NCBI GenBank assembly: GCA_030710605.1 | Contig: CP092881.1 | Location: forward strand, 72,579,107-72,643,106 | Reading direction: 5' to 3' | Source of the DNA: Cordylochernes scorpioides | Taxonomy: Eukaryota; Arthropoda; Arachnida; Pseudoscorpiones; Chernetidae | Length of the DNA: 64,000 nt | In this document: positions 54,288-63,429 of the stretch, in pieces | How positions within the stretch are numbered: the stretch's first letter is position 1 | How the letters are laid out: each line of letters begins with the position of its first letter | Translations under genes and position numbers: made by a program | Notes under the pieces: model-generated | What the model was told of the DNA's origin: nothing | Databases searched by the model: none | What the model saw: only the letters and a program-made list of their open reading frames with translations

Positions 54288-54618
54288 CAGGGGTTGGCAA
54301 ACTTTTGAGTAGGAAGAGTCAAAAATTGCTAAATATCAAAGTTTTTAAAGAGCCACAATTTTTTTTCTTGCCAACAATAAATAGTATAAATAATATTTAC
54401 GTATGGAACTATATAAACAGCTTCACATCCAAAGATTGGAGCTAAGTCGGCCAGCACTGAGTAGTGCTCCCAGTCTTAATGACAAAGGCAGACGCATTCT
54501 ACTTCACCCAATATGATGGTTGTCAAGCTTTACAAGCTTGATACCTTAATATGATTAAATGGAGATAAGAAAGAAGAAGAAAGAAGACATCCAAAGAGCC
54601 GCAGTTTGCCGACCCCTG
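54288..54618. repeat. hAT-type MITE interrupted by a retroposon
   Basis: Starts CAGGGGTTGGCAAACTTTTG and ends GTTTGCCGACCCCTG. Flanks GCCTAGGA (54280-54287) and GCCTAGGC (54619-54626) are a near-perfect 8-bp duplication. Without the insert it matches the copy at 6549-6742 in reverse. Confidence 0.88.
54436..54586 (+). mobile_element. Retroposon B, 5'-truncated, nested in the hAT MITE
   Basis: Flanked by ACATCCAAAGA (54425-54435 and 54587-54597), an 11-bp duplication. Starts TTGGAGCTAAGTCGGCC and ends in the GGAGATAAGAAAGAAGAAG tail. 5' truncation plus target duplication indicate target-primed reverse transcription. Confidence 0.92.
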
Positions 54619-54626
54619 GCCTAGGC

Positions 54627-54946
54627 TAAATCTATGACATAAATATTAATGGCAATTTTGCCAGAAGGAAATAGATTTAAGACCCCTCTCCTGTGTCAAA
54701 ATCCACACACCATCCACTTTGGACTGATGTGGGCTATTAGTCTAAAACAATGGGCTCCAGTTGGACATTCTGTCAAAGCCATATCATTGACTTAATTCTG
54801 CCAGAACGCAGAGATGGCCAATGGGGCATAGATTCAGCATCTATTTGAAAAGAGAAGATTATTTTATGATCATTTCTCGCTGGCAAATTTTCTATCTATA
54901 TTTTATCTAAGAGGTAGAGATATGGACTCTGACAAAAATATATATA
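54627..54946. other. No recognisable gene; left flank of Gypsy-C
   Basis: Ends in a TATATA stretch that serves as the Gypsy-C target duplication. Confidence 0.4.
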
Positions 54947-55856
54947 TGTGGCAATATCGTTGCGGGGTTTCTTGTTGTTGGATGCGAATGGTGAGATTTG
55001 GTTGAAGCGCAGTCGTTGAGTGGTAAGTGAAGCACACAGTTAGGAATAATCAGGACACGTGATTGGGTTTGAAAATAAAAGGCAACTGGGTTGGAGGGAA
55101 GAAAGCTTGAGAAGAGTTGAGCGATTTGACTTATTAATTAGTTGATCACATGGCGATGATGGGATTTAGATGAAATGAGTGGAGAGAGAGATCTCTAGAG
55201 TAGATGTTACCTTGTTGGAAGCGAAGGAGCAACTGTCCGAACTCGGCGAGAGCCACTGAACAACTGTAGGTGTTGTTCCTATGAGAGCGAAAACGTAACT
55301 GCCCATTCTTGCTTTTCGATTTAACACCAAGACTCAGTTTCTCTCTGATTGGTCGAGAGATGTCACATGATCTTTTCTTATTGGTTGACCTACTTAAGGT
55401 GTTGTCTTCTGATTGGTCGAGAGATGTCACATGATCTTTTCCTATTGGTTGACCTACTTAAGGTGCTGTCTTCTGATTGGCCCGCGGCTCTCCTTGATGA
55501 AAGGTATGGTCTGCCTGACAGGAAGTGTCGAGTGTTATTTACTTCCGCGTTATCAAAATACGTCCGGTCTTGGGTCGGAAGTATGGGATATCTTTATACT
55601 AATATAACTTCTGCGGATACTAGATACGTCCTGTTTTTCCAGGAAGTGTTGGTTTAAACTTAGCTCGCAGGGACCCGGGGTCAGAAGGTTAACTGCGTCG
55701 TTATTAATAAATATGTTCTCCTCTAGATTTACTTCCTATGTCTTTTGTTACTTTCTTTCCTCCAATTACCTTATTCTTTTATTAAATCTTTGAAAATCAT
55801 ACATGATACATACATAGTGGGTCGGGGTTGCATTTAATTATATACAAATTATGACA
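54947..55856 (-). repeat. Gypsy-C 3' LTR (910 bp)
   Basis: Contains a 64-bp tandem duplication (from 55345 and 55409, third start at 55473), each unit with ATTGG (inverted CCAAT) boxes and a GTCACATGA E-box-like motif, a likely U3 enhancer. Confidence 0.95.
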
Positions 55857-56086
55857 GATGCGCCCCCTACATGTGAAGAATTCAAGAAGGGGTTAGCCTG
55901 AGAGAATTCTGTAAAGTGAAAAATAATTTTGTGGGAAAATTAGTTGTGGGTATTGAGTCTATATACAAGCATTGGTGGCGATATAATAAGTAAAATAGAA
56001 TGGTGTTGATGATATAGGTTGAGTATAATTAATAGAAATCAAAAAATTTTTTAATTGTAAGAAATCAATGAATGTTATGGTACATA

Positions 56087-56530
56087 GTGGGCAAAAAAAG
56101 GAAAATGCGTCTAAACGAATTCTACTCGAGTTAAGAAATGAATTCGAGGGAGTTCTATTAAGGCTTTTGAAATCAAAATAAAATAAAATAAAAGTTTTTT
56201 GAGCGAAATCAAAGTTGAGTGCTTGGTTGAATGGTGAAAAAAAAAGGAAAAATGCCTAACCATATTCTATTCGAGATTGGGAATGAAATCGAAGGAATTC
56301 TATTAGGTCTTTTGAGAAATCAAAAATAAAAATAAAATAAAAGTTTTTTGAGCGAAATCAAAGTTGAGTGCTTGGTTGAGTGGTGGAAAAAAAAAAAAGG
56401 AAAAATGCCTAACCATATTCTATTCGAGATTGGGAATGAAATCGAAGGGGTTTCATTGGGTCTTTTGAGAAATCAAAATAAAAATAAAAATAAGAGTTGA
56501 ACGAAATCAAAGTTGAGTGCTTGGAAAAAA
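56087..56530. repeat. 149-bp tandem repeat, three units, in the Gypsy-C 3' region
   Basis: TGCTTGG recurs at 56220, 56369 and 56518. Units share TTTTTTGAGCGAAATCAAAG then TTGAGTGC and TATTCGAGATTGGGAATG. Non-coding. Confidence 0.88.
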
Positions 56531-57445
56531 AAAGAAAAATAAAAAGGTTTCGACAACAAAGGGTGATTTAATGTTTTTAGTTTAATCGAAAGCCAGTGAG
56601 TTTTCGTTGATAATTGAGTTGTGGCAGTTTAAGCTAAGTGGTAAATAGAATGATAATTGATAAATAAAATGATAATATAAACTAATTGGAAAAAAAAAAT
56701 GATAATTAATGATTAAAAGTGGTAATAAGTTGAATAAATTGATAAATTGATTAAATATTTAAATTTTAATTGAGAGAAAATAATGAAAATAATTGATATG
56801 AAAAATAAGGTGTATTGGTTGGAACCCTTTGGTATCTACATGCCCTGATCTACATGTATTGGTTGCTCCATTTTGCCCTATAAATGTTTTACTTGCTCAA
56901 TTATGCCCTATAAATTTTTTGTCTCATCTGTAGCGACACTTAGGTGAAAAACGTGATTCTAGCCCTCAAGTGCGTTTATGCTGTGTGTACAGGAGACATG
57001 GAAATCTATATAACCTTTATGTGTAATTTTTTGTCTTTGTGTGTGTGTTGTGAAAAAATGTTAGAAGTATGTTGTGTAAGAAATGTGTGAGCTAGTTCTA
57101 TGTGTTGTCTCGTGGATGTGGAATTGGGTGGTAAAAATCGATATGTAGACTCGAACTGGAATCAAAAATCGGTGGCATAGCGAGGTTCCCAGTTGACCTC
57201 AATAGGGGATCTTCTCATTGTAATTAGAGATACGGAAGTGGGGTGTGTCGGGCAAACGAGAGGGAATGAAATTGGAGATCGGACGAAGGCGCTCCGCTTT
57301 GTTTACAGAGGCCGAATTTATCGCTGCGGACTACACTTCCTGTCGTGGTGTCTCAAAATTCTCATTTCCTGCCGTCTATTTATTTTTGGTGCGGCTCAGA
57401 TCTTGTTTTTGGAGCGTGATTTCTCCGACATTGGTTGGTCATCTT

Positions 57446-59845
57446 TCAGTTACTGCTATCTTTTCGGAGTTTATTTAGATTTTCTGCGAAGATGGTTCCT
57501 AAAATTATGAGAAGCTTTATAAATGTTTGTCCACAATGAAGAACTGCTTGTCCAAAATTAAAAACTGCCTGTCCAAAATTAAAAACTGCCTCTTGTAGTT
57601 TGAAAATTTTCTGAGCGGGCATGGTATAGATAAGCAAGTAATTGATGACTAAAATTGGGATACAGTTGTATGGCAGAAGTAACAAACAAAGGATAAGAAT
57701 CAGATGAAATATAGGATATTGCCCCATGTTCTCCCGTATTTTTGTAAATGGGAATTTTGAAATATTTGCTTGATCCTTATTAATTGTAGAATTTAAATGA
57801 TTGGTAGGTTCGTAGTTCTCCTGTTTGATATCTTTAGGGGGTGGTGTGATATGATTGAACTGGTTGTCAGGTTTACAGTTCTCCTGTTTGATCGTCAATG
57901 GTTTTATTAGAGATATGTCGGCGGTAATTGGTTTAGGTTGAGATGTGTGATCGTTTCTCTGACGTGGATGTGGTAATTTTGGCATTGTTTGTGTTGTGTG
58001 TACGCTGTGCTTTATGTACGAATCTTGTTTTGCTTTGGTGCCTGTGTCGGTATTTTTACGTGAAGGTTGGTTGTATTCATCGATTCTTCTAGCGAATCGG
58101 CAGGTGGGGCAGGTTTTTACCTGTTTTGCGATGTCTTGTGTCATGTTCTGCCAATAATATTGTGATGAGATGAGTCTCGTCATCTTGGAGATGTTTGGGT
58201 GGTGGTGTTGTGTGTGTACGGACTTAAGAAGTCTGGTTGTAAGTGAACTTGGGACTATAGTTTTAAGTACTCCTTTTCGGGAGACGGTGCGCAGTTTATT
58301 GTGATCCATAGTCACGCGAGATTTTCCCGGTGGAGAAGACTGTTGGCTCTGTATGAGTGGCGCATCTAGAAAGCCACAAAATGGGATACGAGTTCCAACG
58401 CCCGTTTCATATTGTTGTACTCCATTTATGCTACGGACCTCATATTCGTATCTTGATAGTCTTAATCTCCATCGAAACAATCTGCCTGACGGAGCTTTGA
58501 TCTCTTTCAACCACTGCAATGCGGGATGGTCAGAAAATATTGTAAACCTTCTGCCATTTAGACAGGTGCGGAAATTATCCACACTTTCCACAATGGCTAG
58601 GCATTGTAGTTCCAAGTCTGAATAATTTCGCTCGTGACTACGCAGAGATCGGCTGAAATGTTGAACGGTGTATGTCTTCCCATCAGGGTAGACTTGTTTA
58701 AGAACGCCTGTAATGCTGAATGTTGAGGTGTTACAGTACACCTGGCATGGCAGACCTTCCTGGTAAAGGTGTAATGTGGGGTGTGTGGTAAGGTTTTCCT
58801 TCAGGTTAGTGAACGCTTTCTGGCATTCGTCATCCCAGACCCACATGATATCCTTTTTTAGAAGGTTGATAAGTGGCGTCCGCAAGCGGGCGTGGTCTGG
58901 AATGAACTCTTTATAGGCGTTCACAGCTTTTAGGAAAGATCGTAATGTTTTTCGATTGTGTGGTGGTTTGGTGGTGTGAATTTTTTCTATGTTTTGTGTA
59001 GACGGGATGATTGTATTATTCTTAACGGTTGTGCATGCGCTTGTTTGTTGTTGTTGTCTTTTGGCGTGCGTGTTGCGTTTGTTGTGCGGGTTGTGCGTGT
59101 TTGTTGCGAGGTGGCGTATGGGTGCGTGTATGTTGTGAGGTACATTTGCGTGTTTATGGCGTTGCGAAGTATGGTCATGTGTGGATTTTGTGTGGTAAGT
59201 GGGTGAGCTGTGTCGGTGTACGGACACTTGTTTGGGCATTATTGGAATTGTAGATTGAAGTCGTGGTGGCTTTATATGTGGTGGGCATAAAGTATTGGCA
59301 ATTGGGTTGAGTGAAAAGTTGTGTGGTGTGAGATTAGAATGATGGCATGTAAATATTTGGGGTTTGGGCAATGAATGCAGGCAAGGGTTTCCATGTGTGA
59401 AAGCTTTGGGTGCTGTGCGAGTCCTTTGGGACAGATTTTGGCCTAGCCCGTGCTTGCATTCATTTGACACATGTTTAAAGTGGTAGATAGTATTAGACAA
59501 TGGGACGCCAAGTTGGAAAATAGTGCCGCGATTATAATTTAGTTTTAATTTATACTGATAAAGGGTTTTTAAGGTAAGAACTCCAAATGGCAAGGATGCA
59601 TTTACCACGTGGAAGTTCTCTCTACGGGTTATTTGGCCTATTGTCAGAGGGAAAGTTAAATGTCCTATTATTTTCGTAAAACTATTTAGGGTGGATAGAT
59701 CAAGGGAAGGTTTTTTAATACTTAAGTTGGGAAGTTGTGCTTTTAATCTATTGTATAAATGATACGGCAATATGTTCGAACCTGCGTCTGGTTCAATTAG
59801 AAAGGTACATGGTAGGTCCTGGGTCAGATACAAGTCCAAAGTCAA
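57446..59845 (-). CDS. Gypsy-C pol-derived protein without RT palm or integrase core
   Basis: 799 codons with no stop. Residues 1-120 are a protease-like domain whose loop reads PDAGSNILP (Asp-Ala-Gly for Asp-Thr/Ser-Gly). Residues 125-300 form a His/Pro/Thr/Asn-rich linker that replaces the RT fingers and palm; no YxDD motif exists. Residues 300-350 match the RT thumb (LRSFLKAVNAYKEFI). Residues 355-490 match RNase H, with E412 and D439 kept but Asn (YCNTST, 372) and Thr (QQYETGV) at two metal-binding Asp positions. Residues 544-582 are an integrase-type HHCC finger (HTQHHHPNISK to CPTC); the DDE core is absent. Residues 709-741 form a hydrophobic, probably membrane-spanning segment, followed by repeated AVFNFGQ. 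The frame has no ATG near its start and is +1 relative to the gag-like frame, so frameshifting is likely. Confidence 0.85.
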   Translation of the reverse strand: MTLDLYLTQDLPCTFLIEPDAGSNILPYHLYNRLKAQLPNLSIKKPSLDLSTLNSFTKIIGHLTFPLTIGQITRRENFHVVNASLPFGVLTLKTLYQYKLKLNYNRGTIFQLGVPLSNTIYHFKHVSNECKHGLGQNLSQRTRTAPKAFTHGNPCLHSLPKPQIFTCHHSNLTPHNFSLNPIANTLCPPHIKPPRLQSTIPIMPKQVSVHRHSSPTYHTKSTHDHTSQRHKHANVPHNIHAPIRHLATNTHNPHNKRNTHAKRQQQQTSACTTVKNNTIIPSTQNIEKIHTTKPPHNRKTLRSFLKAVNAYKEFIPDHARLRTPLINLLKKDIMWVWDDECQKAFTNLKENLTTHPTLHLYQEGLPCQVYCNTSTFSITGVLKQVYPDGKTYTVQHFSRSLRSHERNYSDLELQCLAIVESVDNFRTCLNGRRFTIFSDHPALQWLKEIKAPSGRLFRWRLRLSRYEYEVRSINGVQQYETGVGTRIPFCGFLDAPLIQSQQSSPPGKSRVTMDHNKLRTVSRKGVLKTIVPSSLTTRLLKSVHTQHHHPNISKMTRLISSQYYWQNMTQDIAKQVKTCPTCRFARRIDEYNQPSRKNTDTGTKAKQDSYIKHSVHTTQTMPKLPHPRQRNDHTSQPKPITADISLIKPLTIKQENCKPDNQFNHITPPPKDIKQENYEPTNHLNSTINKDQANISKFPFTKIRENMGQYPIFHLILILCLLLLPYNCIPILVINYLLIYTMPAQKIFKLQEAVFNFGQAVFNFGQAVLHCGQTFIKLLIILGTIFAENLNKLRKDSSN

Positions 59846-59876
59846 TTTGATGGTGTCATTGGGTGGATTGCCTACC

Positions 59877-60374
59877 TTAATCTCGAAAGGGCTCCACTGT
59901 GGCGTCTTCGGCTTGGGGTGGCTGGCTTGGAATATCTGTTGGACCGGATCGGGACCTTTTGCACTGTCCGCGCAATTGAAAGGGAAATCTAGTCATTTGT
60001 ACTGCTTCCATTCGAGTGGATCGCGTTGTCGGTACACTGGGCCCGTGTCGCGTGGATTGCTTCCGGGTGCACGGGTACGGCATGGCGGGTGGCGACTCCT
60101 CGGTGGGCGTCAGGTTGTTCGGACACGTACCGGCGGTGCGGGCGTCGGTTGCCCCGTGGGTGGCGCTCCGGAAGACCGTTTCCAGTTGCGTGGATCTTGC
60201 CCCTTGTAGCGCGGCGGTCAGTTCTAAAATTACCGTCGCCAGGGTATGTCTTGTCGCTTCGTTCGTTGTCAGTTTCTTTCCGTTCGTTGCCAGTTTCTTC
60301 TCTCTTGGTTTGTCATTGCCTTTTGTTGTGCTGGCGCCTGGGTTAATTTCCATCTTAATCCTGATTAAGCTCAA
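59877..60374 (-). CDS. Gypsy-C gag-like leader protein (165 aa)
   Basis: Begins MSLIRIKMEINPGASTTKGN 30 bp inside the 5' LTR boundary, the position of gag. It is rich in Thr, Arg, Pro and Lys; it has no capsid domain or zinc knuckle that I can see. It stops at 59877 after ATVEPFRD, overlapping the upstream extension of the 799-codon frame (PFEIKVGNPPNDTIKL). Function is assigned from position only. Confidence 0.5.
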   Translation of the reverse strand: MSLIRIKMEINPGASTTKGNDKPREKKLATNGKKLTTNEATRHTLATVILELTAALQGARSTQLETVFRSATHGATDARTAGTCPNNLTPTEESPPAMPYPCTRKQSTRHGPSVPTTRSTRMEAVQMTRFPFQLRGQCKRSRSGPTDIPSQPPQAEDATVEPFRD

Positions 60375-60403
60375 TAATCTTTATCCTGTCGACTTAACCG
60401 TTC

Positions 60404-61313
60404 TGTGGCAATATCGTTGCGGGGTTTCTTGTTGTTGGATGCGAATGGTGAGATTTGGTTGAAGCGCAGTCGTTGAGTGGTAAGTGAAGCACACAGTTAG
60501 GAATAATCAGGACACGTGATTGGGTTTGAAAATAAAAGGCAACTGGGTTGGAGGGAAGAAAGCTTGAGAAGAGTTGAGCGATTTGACTTATTAATTAGTT
60601 GATCACATGGCGATGATGGGATTTAGATGAAATGAGTGGAGAGAGAGATCTCTAGAGTAGATGTTACCTTGTTGGAAGCGAAGGAGCAACTGTCCGAACT
60701 CGGCGAGAGCCACTGAACAACTGTAGGTGTTGTTCCTATGAGAGCGAAAACGTAACTGCCCATTCTTGCTTTTCGATTTAACACCAAGACTCAGTTTCTC
60801 TCTGATTGGTCGAGAGATGTCACATGATCTTTTCTTATTGGTTGACCTACTTAAGGTGTTGTCTTCTGATTGGTCGAGAGATGTCACATGATCTTTTCCT
60901 ATTGGTTGACCTACTTAAGGTGCTGTCTTCTGATTGGCCCGCGGCTCTCCTTGATGAAAGGTATGGTCTGCCTGACAGGAAGTGTCGAGTGTTATTTACT
61001 TCCGCGTTATCAAAATACGTCCGGTCTTGGGTCGGAAGTATGGGATATCTTTATACTAATATAACTTCTGCGGATACTAGATACGTCCTGTTTTTCCAGG
61101 AAGTGTTGGTTTAAACTTAGCTCGCAGGGACCCGGGGTCAGAAGGTTAACTGCGTCGTTATTAATAAATATGTTCTCCTCTAGATTTACTTCCTATGTCT
61201 TTTGTTACTTTCTTTCCTCCAATTACCTTATTCTTTTATTAAATCTTTGAAAATCATACATGATACATACATAGTGGGTCGGGGTTGCATTTAATTATAT
61301 ACAAATTATGACA
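60404..61313 (-). repeat. Gypsy-C 5' LTR (910 bp)
   Basis: Identical partner of 54947-55856 by eye; the 64-bp duplication lies at 60802-60930. Confidence 0.95.
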
Positions 61314-61554
61314 TATATATAGTGAAAAAGATCTTGGAATCATCCTAACTATGGATACAGGTTTTGAGAAATTCCACAGTCAGTCAAACACCAAACATCT
61401 GGAGTTGAAGTTGATTCTGGAGGAAGTAGCTGGCGGTCTACCTGGGGACTAGGGTTCACACCACTCCCAGCATGTCTAGTCCAAGGATGCTCAAGCAGAG
61501 TCAAACCTACAGAATTATTTCCTCAAAATACTGTAATTAGAATATTCTCATTTC

Positions 61555-61935
61555 CAGCAATGGCCACAGTCTTGCAGAAAATTGACATAGACCCAGAGCA
61601 GCAGCTTTACACACCCAAGATAGAGGACATTGCGACTGCTGTGAAAGAGATGCATGGAGACATCTGAGGCTCTTCATTGGACACGACAACAACACTAACA
61701 AGATTTAGAACAGACCATCTCAAGCCATTGAAGATTGAAAATAACAACAAAATCTACCCCACTTCTCCAAATGTACCTTGACACCTGCAGCTCCAGAACA
61801 CATTTTGGCTTGTATTAGATGCACTAAACAGGACCTTTGGGAGAGGCCGCTGCTTATCATAAAACAGCTAAAGGAGCATGAACTCATGGAATTTGTGTAT
61901 TCTTTTACAAGGGGTTAAGAAACAATAACAAAATA
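61555..61935 (+). pseudogene. Two joined non-LTR 3' fragments
   Basis: First part (to about 61695) repeats the MHGDI family tail (ATGCATGGAGACATCTGAGG, GACACGACAACAAC). The second part (61700-61935) repeats the LMKFV family tail on the plus strand (ACCATCTCAAGCCATTGAAG, GACCTTTGGGAGAGGCCGCT) and ends CAAGGGGTTAAGAAACAATA. Both are broken. Confidence 0.65.
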
Positions 61936-62164
61936 CAGTATAACTTTGTTAATTTGACTAACGATAATTTGACACTTGTGATAATTCAACCAAAAGCTCT
62001 GATCCCTTAGGGTGTTGAATTAAAGAAGACAACAAAAATTGTGGAGCTACATGTCAGTGTCCACAGAGGGAAATGTCCCCGGGTACAGCAGTATGATAAA
62101 CCACATGTCCATCCTAGGACAAACAATTTACAGTGGAATATAGCAGCCTTCTTTTATACCATCA

Positions 62165-62480
62165 ACTTGGTTATGATATAAGGTATACAATTTGGATTAT
62201 AGCTTAGAAACAAAAGGTAACAAGATCAAAAATGGGATTATAGATTATGAAAATAAGGTAATAAGACCAAATCCAAATAAATAAATAGTGTGTGACGCTT
62301 CGATAACAGCGTTGTTACCATCTTCAGACAAAAGTACTGACCTATGACCATTCAGTACTTTTGTCTGAAGATGGTAACAACACTGTAACTGAAACTTCAC
62401 ACATTATTTATTTATTTGGATTTGGTCTTATTACCTTATGTTTATAATCTATAATCCAAATGGTGTCTTATCGGGATTAT
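62165..62480. repeat. Foldback family, both arms mutated in the core
   Basis: Arms from AATTTGGATTATAG and AATAAGACCAAATCCAAATA to the mirror. Right core: CTGAAGA, GGTAACA but TGTAACT, and GAAACTTC. Left core (minus): GAAGCGTC. Both deviate at positions needed for cleavage. Confidence 0.75.
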
Positions 62481-62544
62481 AGATTATTGATACAAGAAAA
62501 TAAGACCAAATCACCCAGTCATTGATGATTGTCAAGCTCTACTC

Positions 62545-62630
62545 ATCCCTAACAGACATCATCAACAAGCTTTACAAGCTTGATACTCTGATATGATTGA
62601 GTGGAGATAAGAAAAAAGAAGAAGACCAAA
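62545..62630 (+). mobile_element. Retroposon B 3' tail remnant
   Basis: CAAGCTTTACAAGCTTGATA then TGATTGAGTGGAGATAAGAA, the tail family of copies 4247 and 48398. Confidence 0.6.
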
Positions 62631-62984
62631 TCCAAATAACAACTCTGTTACAGAAGTCTAATATTTTTGGATTAGGTTATTTTCTTGTATCTGTAAAAAG
62701 TTCAAATTTGTTTCTAATCAACCTGGTTATATAACACCATAGAGTCCCAAGATTTAAGTTTAAATGTAGTTTAAACAACAATATCCTATCCTACAGCCTC
62801 AAAGTGGTGGGAGGGTGTAAACACAGGACGTCGGAAGTTTAACTCCTGGTAGGGCCACCCTGTGCTACATACCCGGCTAATGTAGGAAGGTATCAATTGT
62901 CTGTTCTCCATAGGAGCGGCTCCATGTCAGGAGACCAAAAGAAGTCACACTGAGTGGTACTTCCAGGTCTTCAAACCAACAGCA

Positions 62985-63127
62985 TCCCTCTTTCCTTCTA
63001 CAAGATGTCTTGAAATTGTATCTAATCCTCCAAAAAAAGACCTCTGGGAAAACCCCAGGACTATAATAGAAAAGCTAAGACAAAGGAACCTAATGGAGAT
63101 CGTTTAAACAACTTTAGGAATAAATTG
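62985..63127 (+). pseudogene. Non-LTR ORF2 tail (LMEIV family), short
   Basis: The plus frame reads KKDLWENPRTIIEKLRQRNL then MEIV and a stop at about 63107, the same end as the minus-strand copy at 7605-7900. Confidence 0.7.
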
Positions 63128-63425
63128 ATAAGGCACAATTTGGATTATAGATTATAAAACAAGGTAATACGACCAAATCCAAATAAATAAATAGTGTGTG
63201 ACGTTTTGGTAACAGCGTTGTTACCATCTTCAGACAAAAGTACTGAATGAGAAATTTTACCACAGCATGGCTGTTATCTTGTTTACACACTTGATAACAG
63301 TAACTATTTAAGCCATGCTGTGGTAAAATTTCTCATTCAGTACTTTTGTCTGAAGATGGTAACAACGCTGTTACCGAAACGTCACACACTATTTATTTAT
63401 TTGGATTTGGTCTTATTACCTCGTG
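63128..63425. repeat. Foldback family, longest copy
   Basis: Left arm AAGGCACAATTTGGATTATA, GACCAAATCCAAATAAATAA, hairpin region, TACTGAATGAGAAATTTTAC, CACAGCATGG; right arm the near-perfect mirror ending GGTCTTATTACCTCGTG. The loop contains ATAACAGTAACTATTTAA. Confidence 0.85.
63344..63389 (+). ncRNA. Hammerhead-ribozyme-like motif, intact core
   Basis: CTGAAGA at 63350-63356, one unpaired T, perfect 7-bp stem II GGTAACA / TGTTACC around ACGC, GAAAC at 63376-63380 and GTC at 63381-63383. The left arm has AAAAC in place of GAAAC. Compared with 29857-29902 the stem II pairs covary (G-T to A-T). Confidence 0.55.
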
Positions 63426-63429
63426 ATTG

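Larger units (their letters stand above)
54947..61313 (-). mobile_element. Gypsy-C: non-autonomous LTR element with an intact 799-codon frame
   Basis: 910-bp LTRs at 54947-55856 and 60404-61313 appear identical. Flanking TATATA (54941-54946 and from 61314) gives a 4- to 6-bp duplication, exact length hidden by the AT repeat. Coding is on the minus strand. A G-rich tract GTAGGGGGCGCATC precedes the 3' LTR on that strand; no TGG-type PBS abuts the 5' LTR, which continues GAACGGTTAAGTCGACAGG. Inside are a gag-like frame (60374-59877), the 799-codon pol-derived frame (59845-57446) and about 1.6 kb of non-coding DNA with a tandem repeat. The RT palm and integrase core are missing. Confidence 0.93.

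Noticed and set aside
58958-59253. Plus-strand Cys/Val-rich frames as a toxin-like gene
   Set aside because: They are antisense shadows of the CA-rich linker of the Gypsy-C frame; the Cys content follows from TGT/TGC repeats.
60374-60404. A canonical PBS next to the Gypsy-C 5' LTR
   Set aside because: The sequence after the LTR does not begin with TGG and I could not match it to a tRNA end.
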